Source of the DNA: Paracoccus sp. MKU1
Lineage (GTDB): Bacteria > Pseudomonadota > Alphaproteobacteria > Rhodobacterales > Rhodobacteraceae
NCBI RefSeq assembly: GCF_001447385.1
Contig: NZ_LLWQ01000209.1
Span: forward strand, 22,908-86,907
DNA: 64,000 bases
Direction of reading: 5' to 3'
Shown here: positions 35,071-44,077 of the stretch, piece by piece
Layout: each line of letters opens with the position of its first letter
Position numbering within the stretch: the first letter of the stretch is position 1
Program-made: the position numbers and the translations under genes
The notes under the pieces: generated by a model
Database searches by the model: none
The model's input: the letters and a program-made list of their open reading frames with translations, nothing else
What the model was told of the DNA's origin: nothing

Positions 35071-36183
35071 ATGGCGTTGCGATCCCTGTCCGCGACCTAT
35101 ATGCGCGGTGGAACCAGCCGGGCGCTGTTCTTCGACCGCGCTGACCTGCCCTTGCTGCAGGGTGACGATACCGCGCCCTGGGACCGGATCTTTTGCGCGG
35201 CAATGGGCAGCCCCGATCCCTGGCAGCGCCAGCTCGACGGGATGGGGGGCGGCATCACCTCGCTCTCCAAGGTGGCGGTAATCGGTCCGCCAACCCATCC
35301 TGAGGCCGATGTCGATTATACCTTCGCGCAGGTCGATGTGACGGCGCCGGTCGTCGGCTATCGTGGCAATTGCGGGAACATCTCCGCCGCCGTGGGGCCT
35401 TATGCGCTGCATCGGGGTCTGGTGAGGGTCGAGGGCGACCGGGCCAGTGTCACGATCCACAACACCAACACGCGCAAGCTGATCCGGGCGCGTTTTCCGG
35501 TCGAGGCCGGCCAGCTTGCGACAAAAGGCAATCTGGCCCTAGATGGGGTCGCGGGAAGTGCGGCGCCGATCGAGCTGTCCTTTCCCGATCCCGGCGGAGC
35601 CGCGACGGGCCAGGTCTTTCCGACCGGCCTGCGTCAGCAGGAGCTGCAGATCCCCGGGCATGGCTCGGTTCGGGCGACCATGATCGACGTCTGCAATCCG
35701 CTGCTGATCCTTGAAGCGCCGGATTTCGGGTTGGCCGGGGATGAAAGCGCGGCTGGGCTTGCTTCGGATACCGGCTTGCTTGCCAGGCTTTCCGAGGCGC
35801 GATGCCTTGCCGCGGCGATGATGGGCTTGGTCGAAGCTGCCGAGGTCGCGCGCAGGGAACTGCGAAACCTGCCGCTTGTCGCCGTGATCTCGCGGACCGA
35901 GGAGGCCAATCTTCGCGTCCGCATGTTTTCGTCGGATCAGCCGCATAAAGCGTCGCCGCTGACAGGGGCGATGGGCCTCGCCGCAGCGGCGGCCATACCG
36001 GGAACCTTGGCGCATGAGATGGCCCAAGCCGCCACAGGGCCGGGAAGCTTCCGCATCGCGCATGTCTCGGGCATGCTCGAGGTTGCGGCCAAGGGCGAGT
36101 TTGACATCCCCGAGCCACTGGTCACGGAAACCACCGTGCTGCGAACCGCGCGGGTGCTGATGCAGGGCAGGGTCTTCTATTGA
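35071..36183 (+). CDS. prpF: PrpF-family isomerase
   Basis: A 370-residue diaminopimelate-epimerase-fold protein of the PrpF/GalD/LigU group. MRGGTSRALFF is the N-terminal signature (YMRGGTSRALFF with the conserved arginine). The GNCGNISAAVGPYA segment and the DKPHKASPLT-like DQPHKASPLTGAMGLAAA motif are typical. Members isomerise C=C bonds in methylaconitate or 4-oxalomesaconate. No acnD or gallate genes are nearby, so a double-bond shift in another unsaturated, probably methyl-branched, dicarboxylate is more likely. It overlaps functionally with the lyase at 20522. Confidence 0.88.
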   Translation: MALRSLSATYMRGGTSRALFFDRADLPLLQGDDTAPWDRIFCAAMGSPDPWQRQLDGMGGGITSLSKVAVIGPPTHPEADVDYTFAQVDVTAPVVGYRGNCGNISAAVGPYALHRGLVRVEGDRASVTIHNTNTRKLIRARFPVEAGQLATKGNLALDGVAGSAAPIELSFPDPGGAATGQVFPTGLRQQELQIPGHGSVRATMIDVCNPLLILEAPDFGLAGDESAAGLASDTGLLARLSEARCLAAAMMGLVEAAEVARRELRNLPLVAVISRTEEANLRVRMFSSDQPHKASPLTGAMGLAAAAAIPGTLAHEMAQAATGPGSFRIAHVSGMLEVAAKGEFDIPEPLVTETTVLRTARVLMQGRVFY

Positions 36184-36211
36184 GCCTGCCCGCCCTTGCG
36201 CTACCCGCATT

Positions 36212-36248
36212 AATGGTTCATCTTTTGAAAAACCTACTTATATGTAGG
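36212..36248 (+). promoter_or_regulatory. Operator 7 and a second palindrome before the GntR gene
   Basis: AATGGTTCATCTTTT (36212-36226) keeps the left arm but has a weak right arm. Seven bases on lies CCTAC-TTATAT-GTAGG (36233-36248), whose AT-rich centre could serve as a -10. This arrangement suggests weak autoregulation of the regulator gene. Confidence 0.6.
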
Positions 36249-36272
36249 ATGAGATGAGACAGGGATTGCTGC

Positions 36273-37013
36273 ATGTCTGACGCGAGCGACAAACCGTTAG
36301 CCACCTATGCGCCGGTTCATACGAAACGCGCCTTCGAGGAGGTCACCGATCAGATTAGGGGCCTGATTGCGCGTGGCGCCTTGCGCCCGGGGGATCGCCT
36401 GCCTTCCGAGCGAGAGCTTGCCGAGCAGTTCAGCCTGTCCCGCAATACCGTGCGCGAGGGCTTGCGGGCGCTGGAGATCGCCGGGATGCTGGAATTGCGC
36501 AAGGGGGCGACCGGTGGCGCTTTCGTGCGCGAGGGGCAGGGGGATGCCGTCATTTCCAGCTTCGCCGATCTGTTCATCCTGGGAAAGATCCAGCCAGGAC
36601 ATCTGACAGAGGCACGCCAAATCGTGGCGGTCGCGGTAACGAGGCTGGCCTGCCAGCGCGCAAGTGAAGACGACTTGGACGAGTTGGAGGCGAATGTCGA
36701 AGCAAGTCGTCAAGCCGTCAGCCGAGGCGACTTTCCCGAGCGGACCCGCATCAACCTGGAGTTTCACCGGCTGCTTGCGAAATGCACCCGGAACCCGGTT
36801 CTCATTGTCATCTATGATGCGATGATCGAGATCCAGCGTCAGATGCTGGAAGTGCTGCCCGCCGCACCGAACAGCGCGGTCATGCCTTCGCGTGAACGGC
36901 TGCTGGGCTATCTGCGTGCCCGGGATGAAGACCGGGCGGCACATGAAATGGAAAGCAATCTGCGTCTGTTGCAGCAGCACTATCTGTCGGAACAGGCCAA
37001 AGGCTCCGCCTGA
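36273..37013 (+). CDS. FadR-subfamily GntR regulator, likely master regulator of the island
   Basis: A 246-residue protein with an N-terminal winged helix (residues 30-90: ALRPGDRLPSERELAEQF, then SLSRNTVREGLRALEIAGML). The C-terminal all-helical FCD ligand domain (residues about 105-235) shows the metal/ligand pattern LTEARQIVAVAVTRLA, NLEFHRLLAKCTRNPVL and ESNLRLLQQHY. FadR-type proteins bind TNGTNNNACNA, which matches the core TGGTTGAACCA found ten times around it, including in its own promoter. Effectors are usually carboxylic acids or acyl-CoAs. That this protein binds those sites is inferred from position and consensus. Confidence 0.92.
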   Translation: MSDASDKPLATYAPVHTKRAFEEVTDQIRGLIARGALRPGDRLPSERELAEQFSLSRNTVREGLRALEIAGMLELRKGATGGAFVREGQGDAVISSFADLFILGKIQPGHLTEARQIVAVAVTRLACQRASEDDLDELEANVEASRQAVSRGDFPERTRINLEFHRLLAKCTRNPVLIVIYDAMIEIQRQMLEVLPAAPNSAVMPSRERLLGYLRARDEDRAAHEMESNLRLLQQHYLSEQAKGSA

Positions 37014-37056
37014 AGACGTGGCAAGCGAGGCTTTGACTTTTTCGCAAGGGTGAGGC

Positions 37057-37071
37057 AATGGTTGAACCTTA
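37057..37071 (+). promoter_or_regulatory. Operator 8 before the metallo-beta-lactamase-fold gene
   Basis: AATGGTTGAACCTTA, with TTGACT at 37033-37038 as a probable -35. The site would overlap the -10/start region of that promoter. Confidence 0.7.
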
Positions 37072-37089
37072 GAAGATTCTGAGGTGCCT

Positions 37090-37944
37090 ATGGCTTTCCT
37101 TGTCGAGCCCATTCCCCCGCGTGAGATCCCGTTGCCGGTCATCGCCGGGATACGCCGTATTGTGGCGCCGAATCCCGGTCCGATGACCTATCACGGCACC
37201 AATACCTATTTGATCGACGTGCCGGACGGGGTGGTGGTGCTGGATCCAGGTCCAGCAGATGCGCCGCATCTGCGTGCCGTGGCAAAGGCCACCAATGGGC
37301 GCGCCAAGGCCATTCTGCTGTCGCATGGGCATGCCGATCATTGCGCTGGAGCGTCGGTGCTTGCCGACATGCTTGGCACCCCCGTCCTGGGGCATGAAAG
37401 CTTCACTTCTCGCGTTGCCGCGATCACCGGGCAGTTGCGTCATGGCGACAGGATCGGAGAGCTGACCTGTCTGCACACGCCGGGCCACGCCATCGACCAT
37501 CTGTGTTTCGCCCTTCCCGGCGGGATCGTGTTCACCGGCGATCATGTAATGTCATGGTCAAGCAGCGTGGTGCCTTTCCCTTCGGGGGATATGCGCGCCT
37601 ATATTGCCAATCTGGCAATGCTGCGGGATCGTGGCGACAGGTGGCATTTGTCAGGCCACGGACCGGCTTTGCCATCCCCTTCGGCGTTTATCGACCAGCT
37701 TATCGGCCGACGGTTGAAACGCGAGGCGGGTATCCTGAATGCGTTGGAACCCACGACGTGCACGCCGGAGGAGCTTGTCCATCGGCTTTATGAAGGGCGG
37801 GTTTCCCCAGTTTTCAGGGCGGCGGTGCACAATGTCCGTTCCCATCTTGAAAAGCTGCGAGCGGATGGGCGCGTGGTTAGCACAGAGGATGGTCGCTGGC
37901 ACAGGGTTGACAGTCGCGTCACGCAGAAAGTTGGTTGTTTATAG
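37090..37944 (+). CDS. Metallo-beta-lactamase-fold hydrolase
   Basis: A 284-residue protein with zinc ligands His79, His81, Asp83 and His84 (LSHGHADHCAG), the HTPGHAIDHLCF block and FTGDHVM with the bridging aspartate. A C-terminal winged-helix-like domain, from about residue 200 (TCTPEELVHRLYEG), matches the LACTB2/glyoxalase-II-like subgroup. GAGG precedes the ATG at 37090; a GTG two codons earlier is possible. It has its own operator, so it is part of the regulon. It may hydrolyse a CoA or glutathione thioester or a lactone intermediate. Confidence 0.85.
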   Translation: MAFLVEPIPPREIPLPVIAGIRRIVAPNPGPMTYHGTNTYLIDVPDGVVVLDPGPADAPHLRAVAKATNGRAKAILLSHGHADHCAGASVLADMLGTPVLGHESFTSRVAAITGQLRHGDRIGELTCLHTPGHAIDHLCFALPGGIVFTGDHVMSWSSSVVPFPSGDMRAYIANLAMLRDRGDRWHLSGHGPALPSPSAFIDQLIGRRLKREAGILNALEPTTCTPEELVHRLYEGRVSPVFRAAVHNVRSHLEKLRADGRVVSTEDGRWHRVDSRVTQKVGCL

Positions 37945-37963
37945 GTTCAACCATTGATACAAT
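37935..37963 (+). promoter_or_regulatory. Promoter with operator 9 in its spacer
   Basis: TTGTTT (37935-37940), 17 bp, TACAAT (37958-37963). The spacer contains ATAGGTTCAACCATT (37941-37955). Binding would block polymerase directly. The promoter overlaps the 3' end of the preceding gene by ten bases and drives the ligase gene at 37990. Confidence 0.75.
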
Positions 37964-37989
37964 TAGGGAGCGGTTGATGCGGGGACGAA

Positions 37990-39669
37990 ATGAAGACTCA
38001 GTTGATGCAGAGGCCTTCCAAGGGTCGGTGGGACGATAAGTTCCTGCGGGCCGAACGGAAGTGGCAAAGCTGGCAGATGCAGGACCATGCCAAGCCGGAT
38101 CGGGCGCTGCCGCTTGTCCTAGAGGGCAAGGCCCGGCGCCAGCCGCAGCGGACGGCGCTGCGCTTTGGCGACACGGTGCTCAGCTATGAGGAGCTTCACC
38201 TAGGCATCAGCCGTTTCGCCAATGGCTTTCATTCGCTCGGCCTGCGTCCGGGTGAGCGAGTGGCGCTGATGCTGCCGAACTGCCCCGAGGCGCTGTTCTC
38301 GTGGTGGGGGGTGAACCGCATCGGTGGGGTGGACGTGCCGATCAACATATCGCTTCGGGGTGAGGGTCTTGCCTATCAGATCGCGCAAGCGAATTGCGTC
38401 GCTGTCGTAGTCGAGGACGCGCTGCTTGAACGGCTGCTACCGGTCATCGAGGATCTGCCATCGCTCCGGCATGTAATCGTGATGGGGCAAGGGCGGCCTC
38501 CGTCGCTGCCTGGCGGTTCCGCCGTCTGCCTGCACGACCTTGTTTCGCTGTCCGAGTCCACCCCGTCGTTCCGCCCAGACTATCGCGATCTTGCCAGCAT
38601 TATCTATACATCGGGGACCACCGGGCGATCGAAAGGCGTGATGATCGGCCATAATTATTGGTATGAGATCTGCGCCGAGGCCGTGCGCTATGCGCGCTAT
38701 ACCGAGGACGACATCCTTTATGGCGGCCTGCCGCTGTTCCATGTCAGTGCCAGGGGCACGACGGTGGGGCCGGCCATGCTGGCCGATGCAAGCGCAGTGA
38801 TTGCCGAACGCTTTTCGGCAAGTCGGATGCTTGACGATTGCCGCCGCTGGGAATGCAGCGCCGCGAAGTATATCGGCGGCATCATGCCCATCTTGATGAA
38901 GCGACCCCATCGCGAGGATGACTGGGACAACCCGCTGCGCCTTGTCGCGGGCGCCGCGGCGCCGGTTGATCTGTTCGACGCTTTCGAGAAGCGGTTCAAC
39001 ACCCGTATCCTTGAAGGCTATGGACAGACTGAAGCGACGATCTGCCTGGTGAACCCGATCGACGCACGGCGGCCCGGTTCCTGCGGCAAGCCGATCACGG
39101 GCTGGGACGTGATGATCGCGGATGACGGCGACAACGAATGCCCGCCGGGCGTGGTGGGCGAGATCGTGGCGCGGCCGCAGCGCCCTTTCCTTGGCACGAT
39201 GGGCTATGACGGCATGCCCGACGCCACGCTTGCCATGATGCGGAACTATTGGCTGCATACCGGCGACTTGGGATACAAGGATGCCGACGGTTATTTCTTC
39301 TTCGTGGACCGGAAATCCCAGGCGCTGCGGCGGCGGGGCGAGAACATCTCGTCCTTCGAGGTCGAGGCGGTTCTGGACCAGCATCCGGCGGTGCTGGAAT
39401 CCTGTGTGGTCGGCGTGCCCTCCGACCTGGGCGAGGAGGAGGTGAAGGCGGTGGTGGTCCTGCGCGGGGGGCAGGCCCTCGACCCGGCGGAACTGATCGA
39501 CTGGTGCCGCACGCGCCTCGCCTATTTCGCGATCCCGCGCTATGTCGCCCTGCGCCACGCCTTGCCCAAGACCCCCAGCATGCGGGTCGAAAAGCACCGG
39601 CTGAAAGCCGAAGGGGTCACCGCCGATTGCTGGGACCGCGAAAAGGCCGGCATCGTCCTGGAACGCTGA
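37990..39669 (+). CDS. AMP-forming acyl-CoA synthetase (CaiC-like)
   Basis: A 559-residue adenylate-forming ligase. The phosphate loop is IIYTSGTTGRSKGVMIG, the adenine motif GYGQTEATICL and the ribose/hinge region LHTGDLGYKDADGYFFFVDR. The C-terminal KTPSMRVEKHRLK resembles crotonobetaine/carnitine-CoA ligase relatives rather than long-chain enzymes. It activates a carboxylic acid with ATP and CoA, probably the imported substrate or a ring-cleavage acid feeding the acyl-CoA dehydrogenase. It is a single-gene unit with its own promoter and operator. Confidence 0.9.
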   Translation: MKTQLMQRPSKGRWDDKFLRAERKWQSWQMQDHAKPDRALPLVLEGKARRQPQRTALRFGDTVLSYEELHLGISRFANGFHSLGLRPGERVALMLPNCPEALFSWWGVNRIGGVDVPINISLRGEGLAYQIAQANCVAVVVEDALLERLLPVIEDLPSLRHVIVMGQGRPPSLPGGSAVCLHDLVSLSESTPSFRPDYRDLASIIYTSGTTGRSKGVMIGHNYWYEICAEAVRYARYTEDDILYGGLPLFHVSARGTTVGPAMLADASAVIAERFSASRMLDDCRRWECSAAKYIGGIMPILMKRPHREDDWDNPLRLVAGAAAPVDLFDAFEKRFNTRILEGYGQTEATICLVNPIDARRPGSCGKPITGWDVMIADDGDNECPPGVVGEIVARPQRPFLGTMGYDGMPDATLAMMRNYWLHTGDLGYKDADGYFFFVDRKSQALRRRGENISSFEVEAVLDQHPAVLESCVVGVPSDLGEEEVKAVVVLRGGQALDPAELIDWCRTRLAYFAIPRYVALRHALPKTPSMRVEKHRLKAEGVTADCWDREKAGIVLER

Positions 39670-39794
39670 TCGAGGGTTTTGGCGGTATCAGCGCCGGCAA
39701 GGGCCGACAGCGCCGGCCGCTCCTCTTCTGTTCGGACGCAGCCGGGTTTCCGTCTTCCTTGCCACAAGAAACTTGACTTAACAGGCATAGGTTA

Positions 39795-39809
39795 TATGGT
39801 TGAACCAAT
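39795..39809 (+). promoter_or_regulatory. Operator 10 before the second ABC importer
   Basis: TATGGTTGAACCAAT, with a TTGACT (39773-39778) upstream as likely -35. GGGAGG and the ATG at 39837 follow. The -10 is not clear. Confidence 0.7.
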
Positions 39810-39836
39810 GATATGCCTGATAGGGAGGAAACAGGC

Positions 39837-40916
39837 ATGAGAACGGGAATCCGTACTCTGGCTTCAATGGCATTCACGGCATTGCTGGCGGTCGCAACCA
39901 CCTTGCATGCGCAGGAGATGCCGGACCCCGCCGACGAGGCGGCGCTCTACGACATGGCGAAGTCCGAAGGCAGTCTGGTGTGGTATTCGGGCGGGGCGCT
40001 CGACACCACCAAGGCCATGGCCACGGCCTTTCAGAAGAAATACCCCGGCATCCAGGTCGAGGTCATGCGCCTGCCCGGCGCCTCGCAATACCAGCGCTTC
40101 ATGGAAGAGGTTGCTGCAGGTCACGACATCGCGGATATTCTCTGGCTCAGCGACCATCCCAGCATGGTGGCGCTGGTGGATGACGGGATGGTCGCCGAAT
40201 GGAAGATCCCGACCCATGACCGCTTCGATCCCCGCTATCTGATGGGCCAGTCGGCCTATGCGTTCAACCGCGTGGATTCGGTCATCATCTACAACGAAAA
40301 CCTGGTGACCGAGGAAGAAGCGGAACTGCTGCGGGCAGACTGGCGCAATGTCCTGGATCCGCGCTTCGCCTCGCGCTTCGCGGTGACTTCGGCCAAATGC
40401 GGGGCCTGCTACGCGCCGATCAGCCTGTTTCTCGATCCGGCCCAGGCCAATACCTATCCCGAGGATTTCCTGGAACAGGTCGGTGCGCAGAAACCGGCGG
40501 TCTATGGCGATTTCATCGCCATGGTCGACCGCGTCGTCGCGGGCGAGAAGGATTTCGCCTATTGGAGCTTCGAGTCCATCGCCGCAACCCGGCGCGCGCA
40601 GGGGGCGCCGGTACGCTGGGTCTATCCGCAACCGACCCCGGCCTTCCCCAGCACCTGGATGGCGATTTCGGCCACGGCGCCGCATCCGGCCGCGGCCCGG
40701 CTTTTCCTGAACTGGATGGGCAGCGAGGACGGCGCCCTGTCGCTTCAGCGCGACTATTACAGCAAGCCCACCCTGCAAGGCGTCGAGGATAGCCGCAGCT
40801 TCGTCAGCGAGGACTGGTATCAGCCGCCGGCCGAACTTTACGAGGTCGATTTCGAGCATTGGCCCGAGCGCTACGAGACCGACATGGCCCGCTGGGTCAA
40901 GGCGATCCAGCAATAA
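39837..40916 (+). CDS. ABC substrate-binding protein, Fe(III)/AfuA-like family
   Basis: A 359-residue periplasmic type II binding protein. Its signal peptide (MRTGIRTLASMAFTALLAVA and following) ends near LHAQEMPD. LVWYSGGALDTTKAMATAFQKKYPGI and DILWLSDHPSMVALV are typical of the group of iron, phosphonate and small-organic binding proteins. The usual iron-binding tyrosine pair is not evident, so the ligand may be an organic acid. The ATG at 39837 follows GGGAGG. It starts an operon with an ATPase, a double permease and probably the porin. Confidence 0.85.
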   Translation: MRTGIRTLASMAFTALLAVATTLHAQEMPDPADEAALYDMAKSEGSLVWYSGGALDTTKAMATAFQKKYPGIQVEVMRLPGASQYQRFMEEVAAGHDIADILWLSDHPSMVALVDDGMVAEWKIPTHDRFDPRYLMGQSAYAFNRVDSVIIYNENLVTEEEAELLRADWRNVLDPRFASRFAVTSAKCGACYAPISLFLDPAQANTYPEDFLEQVGAQKPAVYGDFIAMVDRVVAGEKDFAYWSFESIAATRRAQGAPVRWVYPQPTPAFPSTWMAISATAPHPAAARLFLNWMGSEDGALSLQRDYYSKPTLQGVEDSRSFVSEDWYQPPAELYEVDFEHWPERYETDMARWVKAIQQ

Positions 40917-40930
40917 ATAGGCCACGCGAT

Positions 40931-40965
40931 CCATCCCGCCAACGCGCCTCGCGCCGTCGGGATGG
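40931..40965 (+). other. Hairpin between binding protein and ATPase genes
   Basis: CCATCCCG / CGGGATGG form the outer stem, with an inner CGCG-CCT-CGCG. There is no T-run. It is probably an mRNA-stabilising or attenuating hairpin after the binding-protein gene. Confidence 0.6.
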
Positions 40966-41005
40966 GCCGTTCCCTTCAACCTGACCAATCAAACGGGATG
41001 CGCTC

Positions 41006-42103
41006 ATGTCTGGCATCAGCTTGCAGTCGGTTCACAAGTATTACGGCGCCTTTCACGCGGTGAAGGGCATCGACCTCGAGATCGAGGACGGCGAATTCGT
41101 CGTGCTGCTGGGCCCGAGTGGCTGCGGCAAGACCACCACCCTGCGCTGCGTCGCCGGTCTTGAAGGTGTCTCGCAGGGCCGTATCGACCTGGGGATGAAG
41201 ACCGTCTCGACCGCCGAACTGTCGATCCCGCCCGAGAAGCGCGACATCGGCATGGTGTTTCAATCCTATGCGATCTGGCCGCATATGACCGTGGCCGAGA
41301 ACGTGGCCTTCGGCCTGCGCCTGAAGAAGCTTCCCGCGCAGGACATCGCCCGGCGCGTGACCACCGCGCTGCGCCGCGTGGGGCTGGAGCATCTGGCCGG
41401 GCGCGGGGCGAGCCAGCTATCCGGCGGGCAGCAGCAGCGCGTCGCGCTGGCGCGCGCCATCGTGCTCGAACCGAAGGTGCTGCTGTTCGACGAACCGCTC
41501 AGCAATCTGGACGCCAAGCTGCGCGAGCGGATGCGGTTCGAGCTGCGGCAGTTGTTGCAGGGGCTGGGCATCACTTCGCTTTACGTGACCCATGACCAGC
41601 AAGAGGCGATGGTGGTTGCAGACCGCATCGTGCTGATGAACGAAGGCCGGATCGAGCAGATCGGCTCGCCCCACGATATCTATTACCGGCCCTCGACGCT
41701 TTTCGGTGCCGAGTTCGTCGGCCTTGCCAACCGGCTGCGCGGGCGACTGGTTGCCAGCGGCAGCCACAGCCGCGCCCGCCTGGCGAACGGCGAAGAAATT
41801 GCCGCGGGTCCGACCACCGTGCCGGTCGGAACCGAGGTCGAGTTGATCGTCCGTCCGGAACTGGTCGAGCTTTCGACGAACAATCCGGGCGGTGAGCATG
41901 TGTTCCGCGGCAAGGTCGAGACCAGCTATTTCCTGGGCAATATCGCCGATCTCTATTTCAGCGTGCTGGGCCAGCAGATGCGCGGACAGCTCAGCCCGCC
42001 GAACCGTTGGGAAAGCGGGCAGGACATCTGGGTCCGCATCGACCCGGCACATGTCCTCGTCTTCCCAGTTTCCGCGACGGCCTCGACCGTCCGAGCCGCC
42101 TGA
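41006..42103 (+). CDS. ABC ATPase with TOBE domain (PotA/FbpC-like)
   Basis: A 365-residue ATPase with Walker A GPSGCGKTT, signature QLSGGQQQRVALARAI, Walker B VLLFDEPLSNLDAKL and switch YVTHDQQEAM. From about residue 240 a C-terminal TOBE domain follows (VELIVRPELVEL). It energises the permease encoded next. The CUT1/FbpC-like layout fits importers of iron, polyamines or small organic acids. Confidence 0.9.
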   Translation: MSGISLQSVHKYYGAFHAVKGIDLEIEDGEFVVLLGPSGCGKTTTLRCVAGLEGVSQGRIDLGMKTVSTAELSIPPEKRDIGMVFQSYAIWPHMTVAENVAFGLRLKKLPAQDIARRVTTALRRVGLEHLAGRGASQLSGGQQQRVALARAIVLEPKVLLFDEPLSNLDAKLRERMRFELRQLLQGLGITSLYVTHDQQEAMVVADRIVLMNEGRIEQIGSPHDIYYRPSTLFGAEFVGLANRLRGRLVASGSHSRARLANGEEIAAGPTTVPVGTEVELIVRPELVELSTNNPGGEHVFRGKVETSYFLGNIADLYFSVLGQQMRGQLSPPNRWESGQDIWVRIDPAHVLVFPVSATASTVRAA

Positions 42104-42128
42104 TCCGTTCAGGAAAGGAACAGCAACG

Positions 42129-43922
42129 ATGGCAATCTTCGCTATCCGAACCAGCGAAAACCCGGCGGGTGATTTTCGCCTGGCGCAGATGAAGGAACAG
42201 CGCCGCGCCGCCAGGATGCAGCGCTGGTTCGGCCCCGAACGCATCCTGTGGATCATCCTGATGGTTGTCGTCCTGGCCGTCTCGATCGCGCCGCTGGTCT
42301 TCGCGGTGGATGCCTCATTCTACGAGGAAACCAAGGTCGGCCTGAGCGACAAGCGCAGCCTGGATGCGGTTATCAACGTCTATTTCTCGCGCGAGTATCT
42401 GGGCTACCTATTGAACGCGCTGGCGCTCTCGGCTGTCGTGACGGGTCTTTCACTGGTGGTCGGCGTCTTCATGGCGCTGCTGGTGGCGCGGACCGACCTG
42501 CCGCGTAAGGGGTTGATGGAGCTTCTCGTCATCATGCCGCTGTTCGTGTCGCCGTTCACGGGCCTGATCGCCTGGATCGCGCTCGGCTCGGAGCGGACCG
42601 GCTTCATCAATGTCGCCTGGGTCCGGTTCTGGCAGGTCTTCGGCGTCGATGCCGGGCCGCTGGTGAACATCTGGAGCTTTGGCGGCGTCGTCTGGGTGAT
42701 GTTCCTGTTCTTCTGCCCCTTCGTCTATCTGTTCACCATCGGGGCCATGCGCAACATGGACGCCTCGCTTGAGGAAGCCGCACGCGCCAGCGGCGCCGGT
42801 CCGGTCTACACGCTGACGCGGATCACCATACCCATGTCGACGCCGGCGATTTTCTCGGCGGGGCTGCTGGTCTTCATCCTCGCGGCCGAGCTTTACACCA
42901 TTCCCGGCATCATCGGCACCAACGCGGGCTTCACGACCCTGCCCTGGAAGATCTACGAGGATTCTACCGCCTTCCCCGTTCACCGTGCCCATGCCGCTGC
43001 GGCCGGCACCATGATCCTGTGGATCGCGCTGATCGGGCTTTTGCTGCAACGGCGCATCACCCGGCGCAGCGAGCGCTATGTCACCATGGGCGGCAAGGGG
43101 TTCAAGGGCCAGCTTCTGCCGCTTGGCGGCTTGAAATGGCCGGCATTCGCGGTCCTGGCGCTCTATGTGCTTTCGGCCGACATCCTGCCGCTCGTCTCGA
43201 TCATGCTGTCCTCATTCATGCGCTTCAGCTCGGCGACGATCAGCCTGGATCTGCTGACCTTGGATCACTACCGGACGATCTGGAACCTGCCCGATGTGCG
43301 CTCGGCCACCCTCAATACCTTCATCCTTGCGGTGCTCAGCGGTGCGGCCTGCGTGGTGATCGGCTTTCTCATCAGCTTTCTCGAGGTCCGCCGCTCGGGC
43401 CGGGGGGCACGGCTTCTGGCGACGCTGGCGGTGCTGCCGGCGGCGGTGCCGGGAATGGTCTACGGGATCGGGCTGCTCTGGCTCTATCTGCGCACGCCGC
43501 TTTACGGCTCGATCTGGATCCTTCTTCTGGCGATGATCGCGAAGTTCCTGCCTTATGGCGTGCTGGTCAGTCGCTCCGGGATCATGCAAGTTCACCCCGA
43601 GCTTGAGCAGAGCGCCCGCATGTCCGGTGCCTCGCCCTTGCGCGCGGTCCGCGCCATCCTGATGCCGATGGTCAAGCCGACGATGATCGCCCTGCTGTTC
43701 TTCGTCATGCTGCAATCCATCAAGGAGCTATCGGCCTCGGCGCTGCTCTATGGGCGCAACAGCCAGACGCTTTCGGTGCTGACCTGGCACTACATGGACG
43801 GCGGCGAATATCAGTTCGCCTCGGCGGTCGGGGTGGTGCAGACGGTCCTGATGATCGGCCTCGTCCTGCTGACGCGCGCGGCCTTCAAGGTTCGCCTCGA
43901 GCGGGTGATGGCCTCGGAATAA
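42129..43922 (+). CDS. Double-length ABC permease (FbpB-like)
   Basis: A 597-residue inner-membrane protein with two fused permease halves of about six segments each. The two EAA-type coupling loops are visible: LEEAARASGAGPVYTLTRITIPM (half 1, starting near residue 215) and LEQSARMSGASPLRAVRAILMPM (half 2). One polypeptide therefore forms the entire pore, as in FbpB/AfuB. The start at 42129 avoids overlap with the ATPase gene and follows AAAGGAAC. Confidence 0.88.
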   Translation: MAIFAIRTSENPAGDFRLAQMKEQRRAARMQRWFGPERILWIILMVVVLAVSIAPLVFAVDASFYEETKVGLSDKRSLDAVINVYFSREYLGYLLNALALSAVVTGLSLVVGVFMALLVARTDLPRKGLMELLVIMPLFVSPFTGLIAWIALGSERTGFINVAWVRFWQVFGVDAGPLVNIWSFGGVVWVMFLFFCPFVYLFTIGAMRNMDASLEEAARASGAGPVYTLTRITIPMSTPAIFSAGLLVFILAAELYTIPGIIGTNAGFTTLPWKIYEDSTAFPVHRAHAAAAGTMILWIALIGLLLQRRITRRSERYVTMGGKGFKGQLLPLGGLKWPAFAVLALYVLSADILPLVSIMLSSFMRFSSATISLDLLTLDHYRTIWNLPDVRSATLNTFILAVLSGAACVVIGFLISFLEVRRSGRGARLLATLAVLPAAVPGMVYGIGLLWLYLRTPLYGSIWILLLAMIAKFLPYGVLVSRSGIMQVHPELEQSARMSGASPLRAVRAILMPMVKPTMIALLFFVMLQSIKELSASALLYGRNSQTLSVLTWHYMDGGEYQFASAVGVVQTVLMIGLVLLTRAAFKVRLERVMASE

Positions 43923-43929
43923 GAGCACC

Positions 43930-43958
43930 GGGATGCCCGGCGGGCGCCGGCATCCCGC
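43930..43958 (+). other. Hairpin between permease and porin genes
   Basis: CGGGATGCC / GGCATCCCG outer stem with an inner GGCG-GG-CGCC and one bulged C. There is no clear T-run. It may partly end the ABC transcript or process it ahead of the porin gene. Confidence 0.65.
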
Positions 43959-44077
43959 ACAGATCTCAACGACATGACGAACACGGGGTGCGGGCATCCC
44001 GGTGGTCCTTTGCGGCTCCGGGCCAGGGGGGTCGCATGCGCAAGCGAACTGGCATCACACCGAGAGGGAGGATCAAG

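Noticed and set aside
38437..39597. Long minus-strand frame opposite the acyl-CoA synthetase
   Set aside because: His/Arg-rich shadow with no domain; the ligase on the plus strand is unambiguous.
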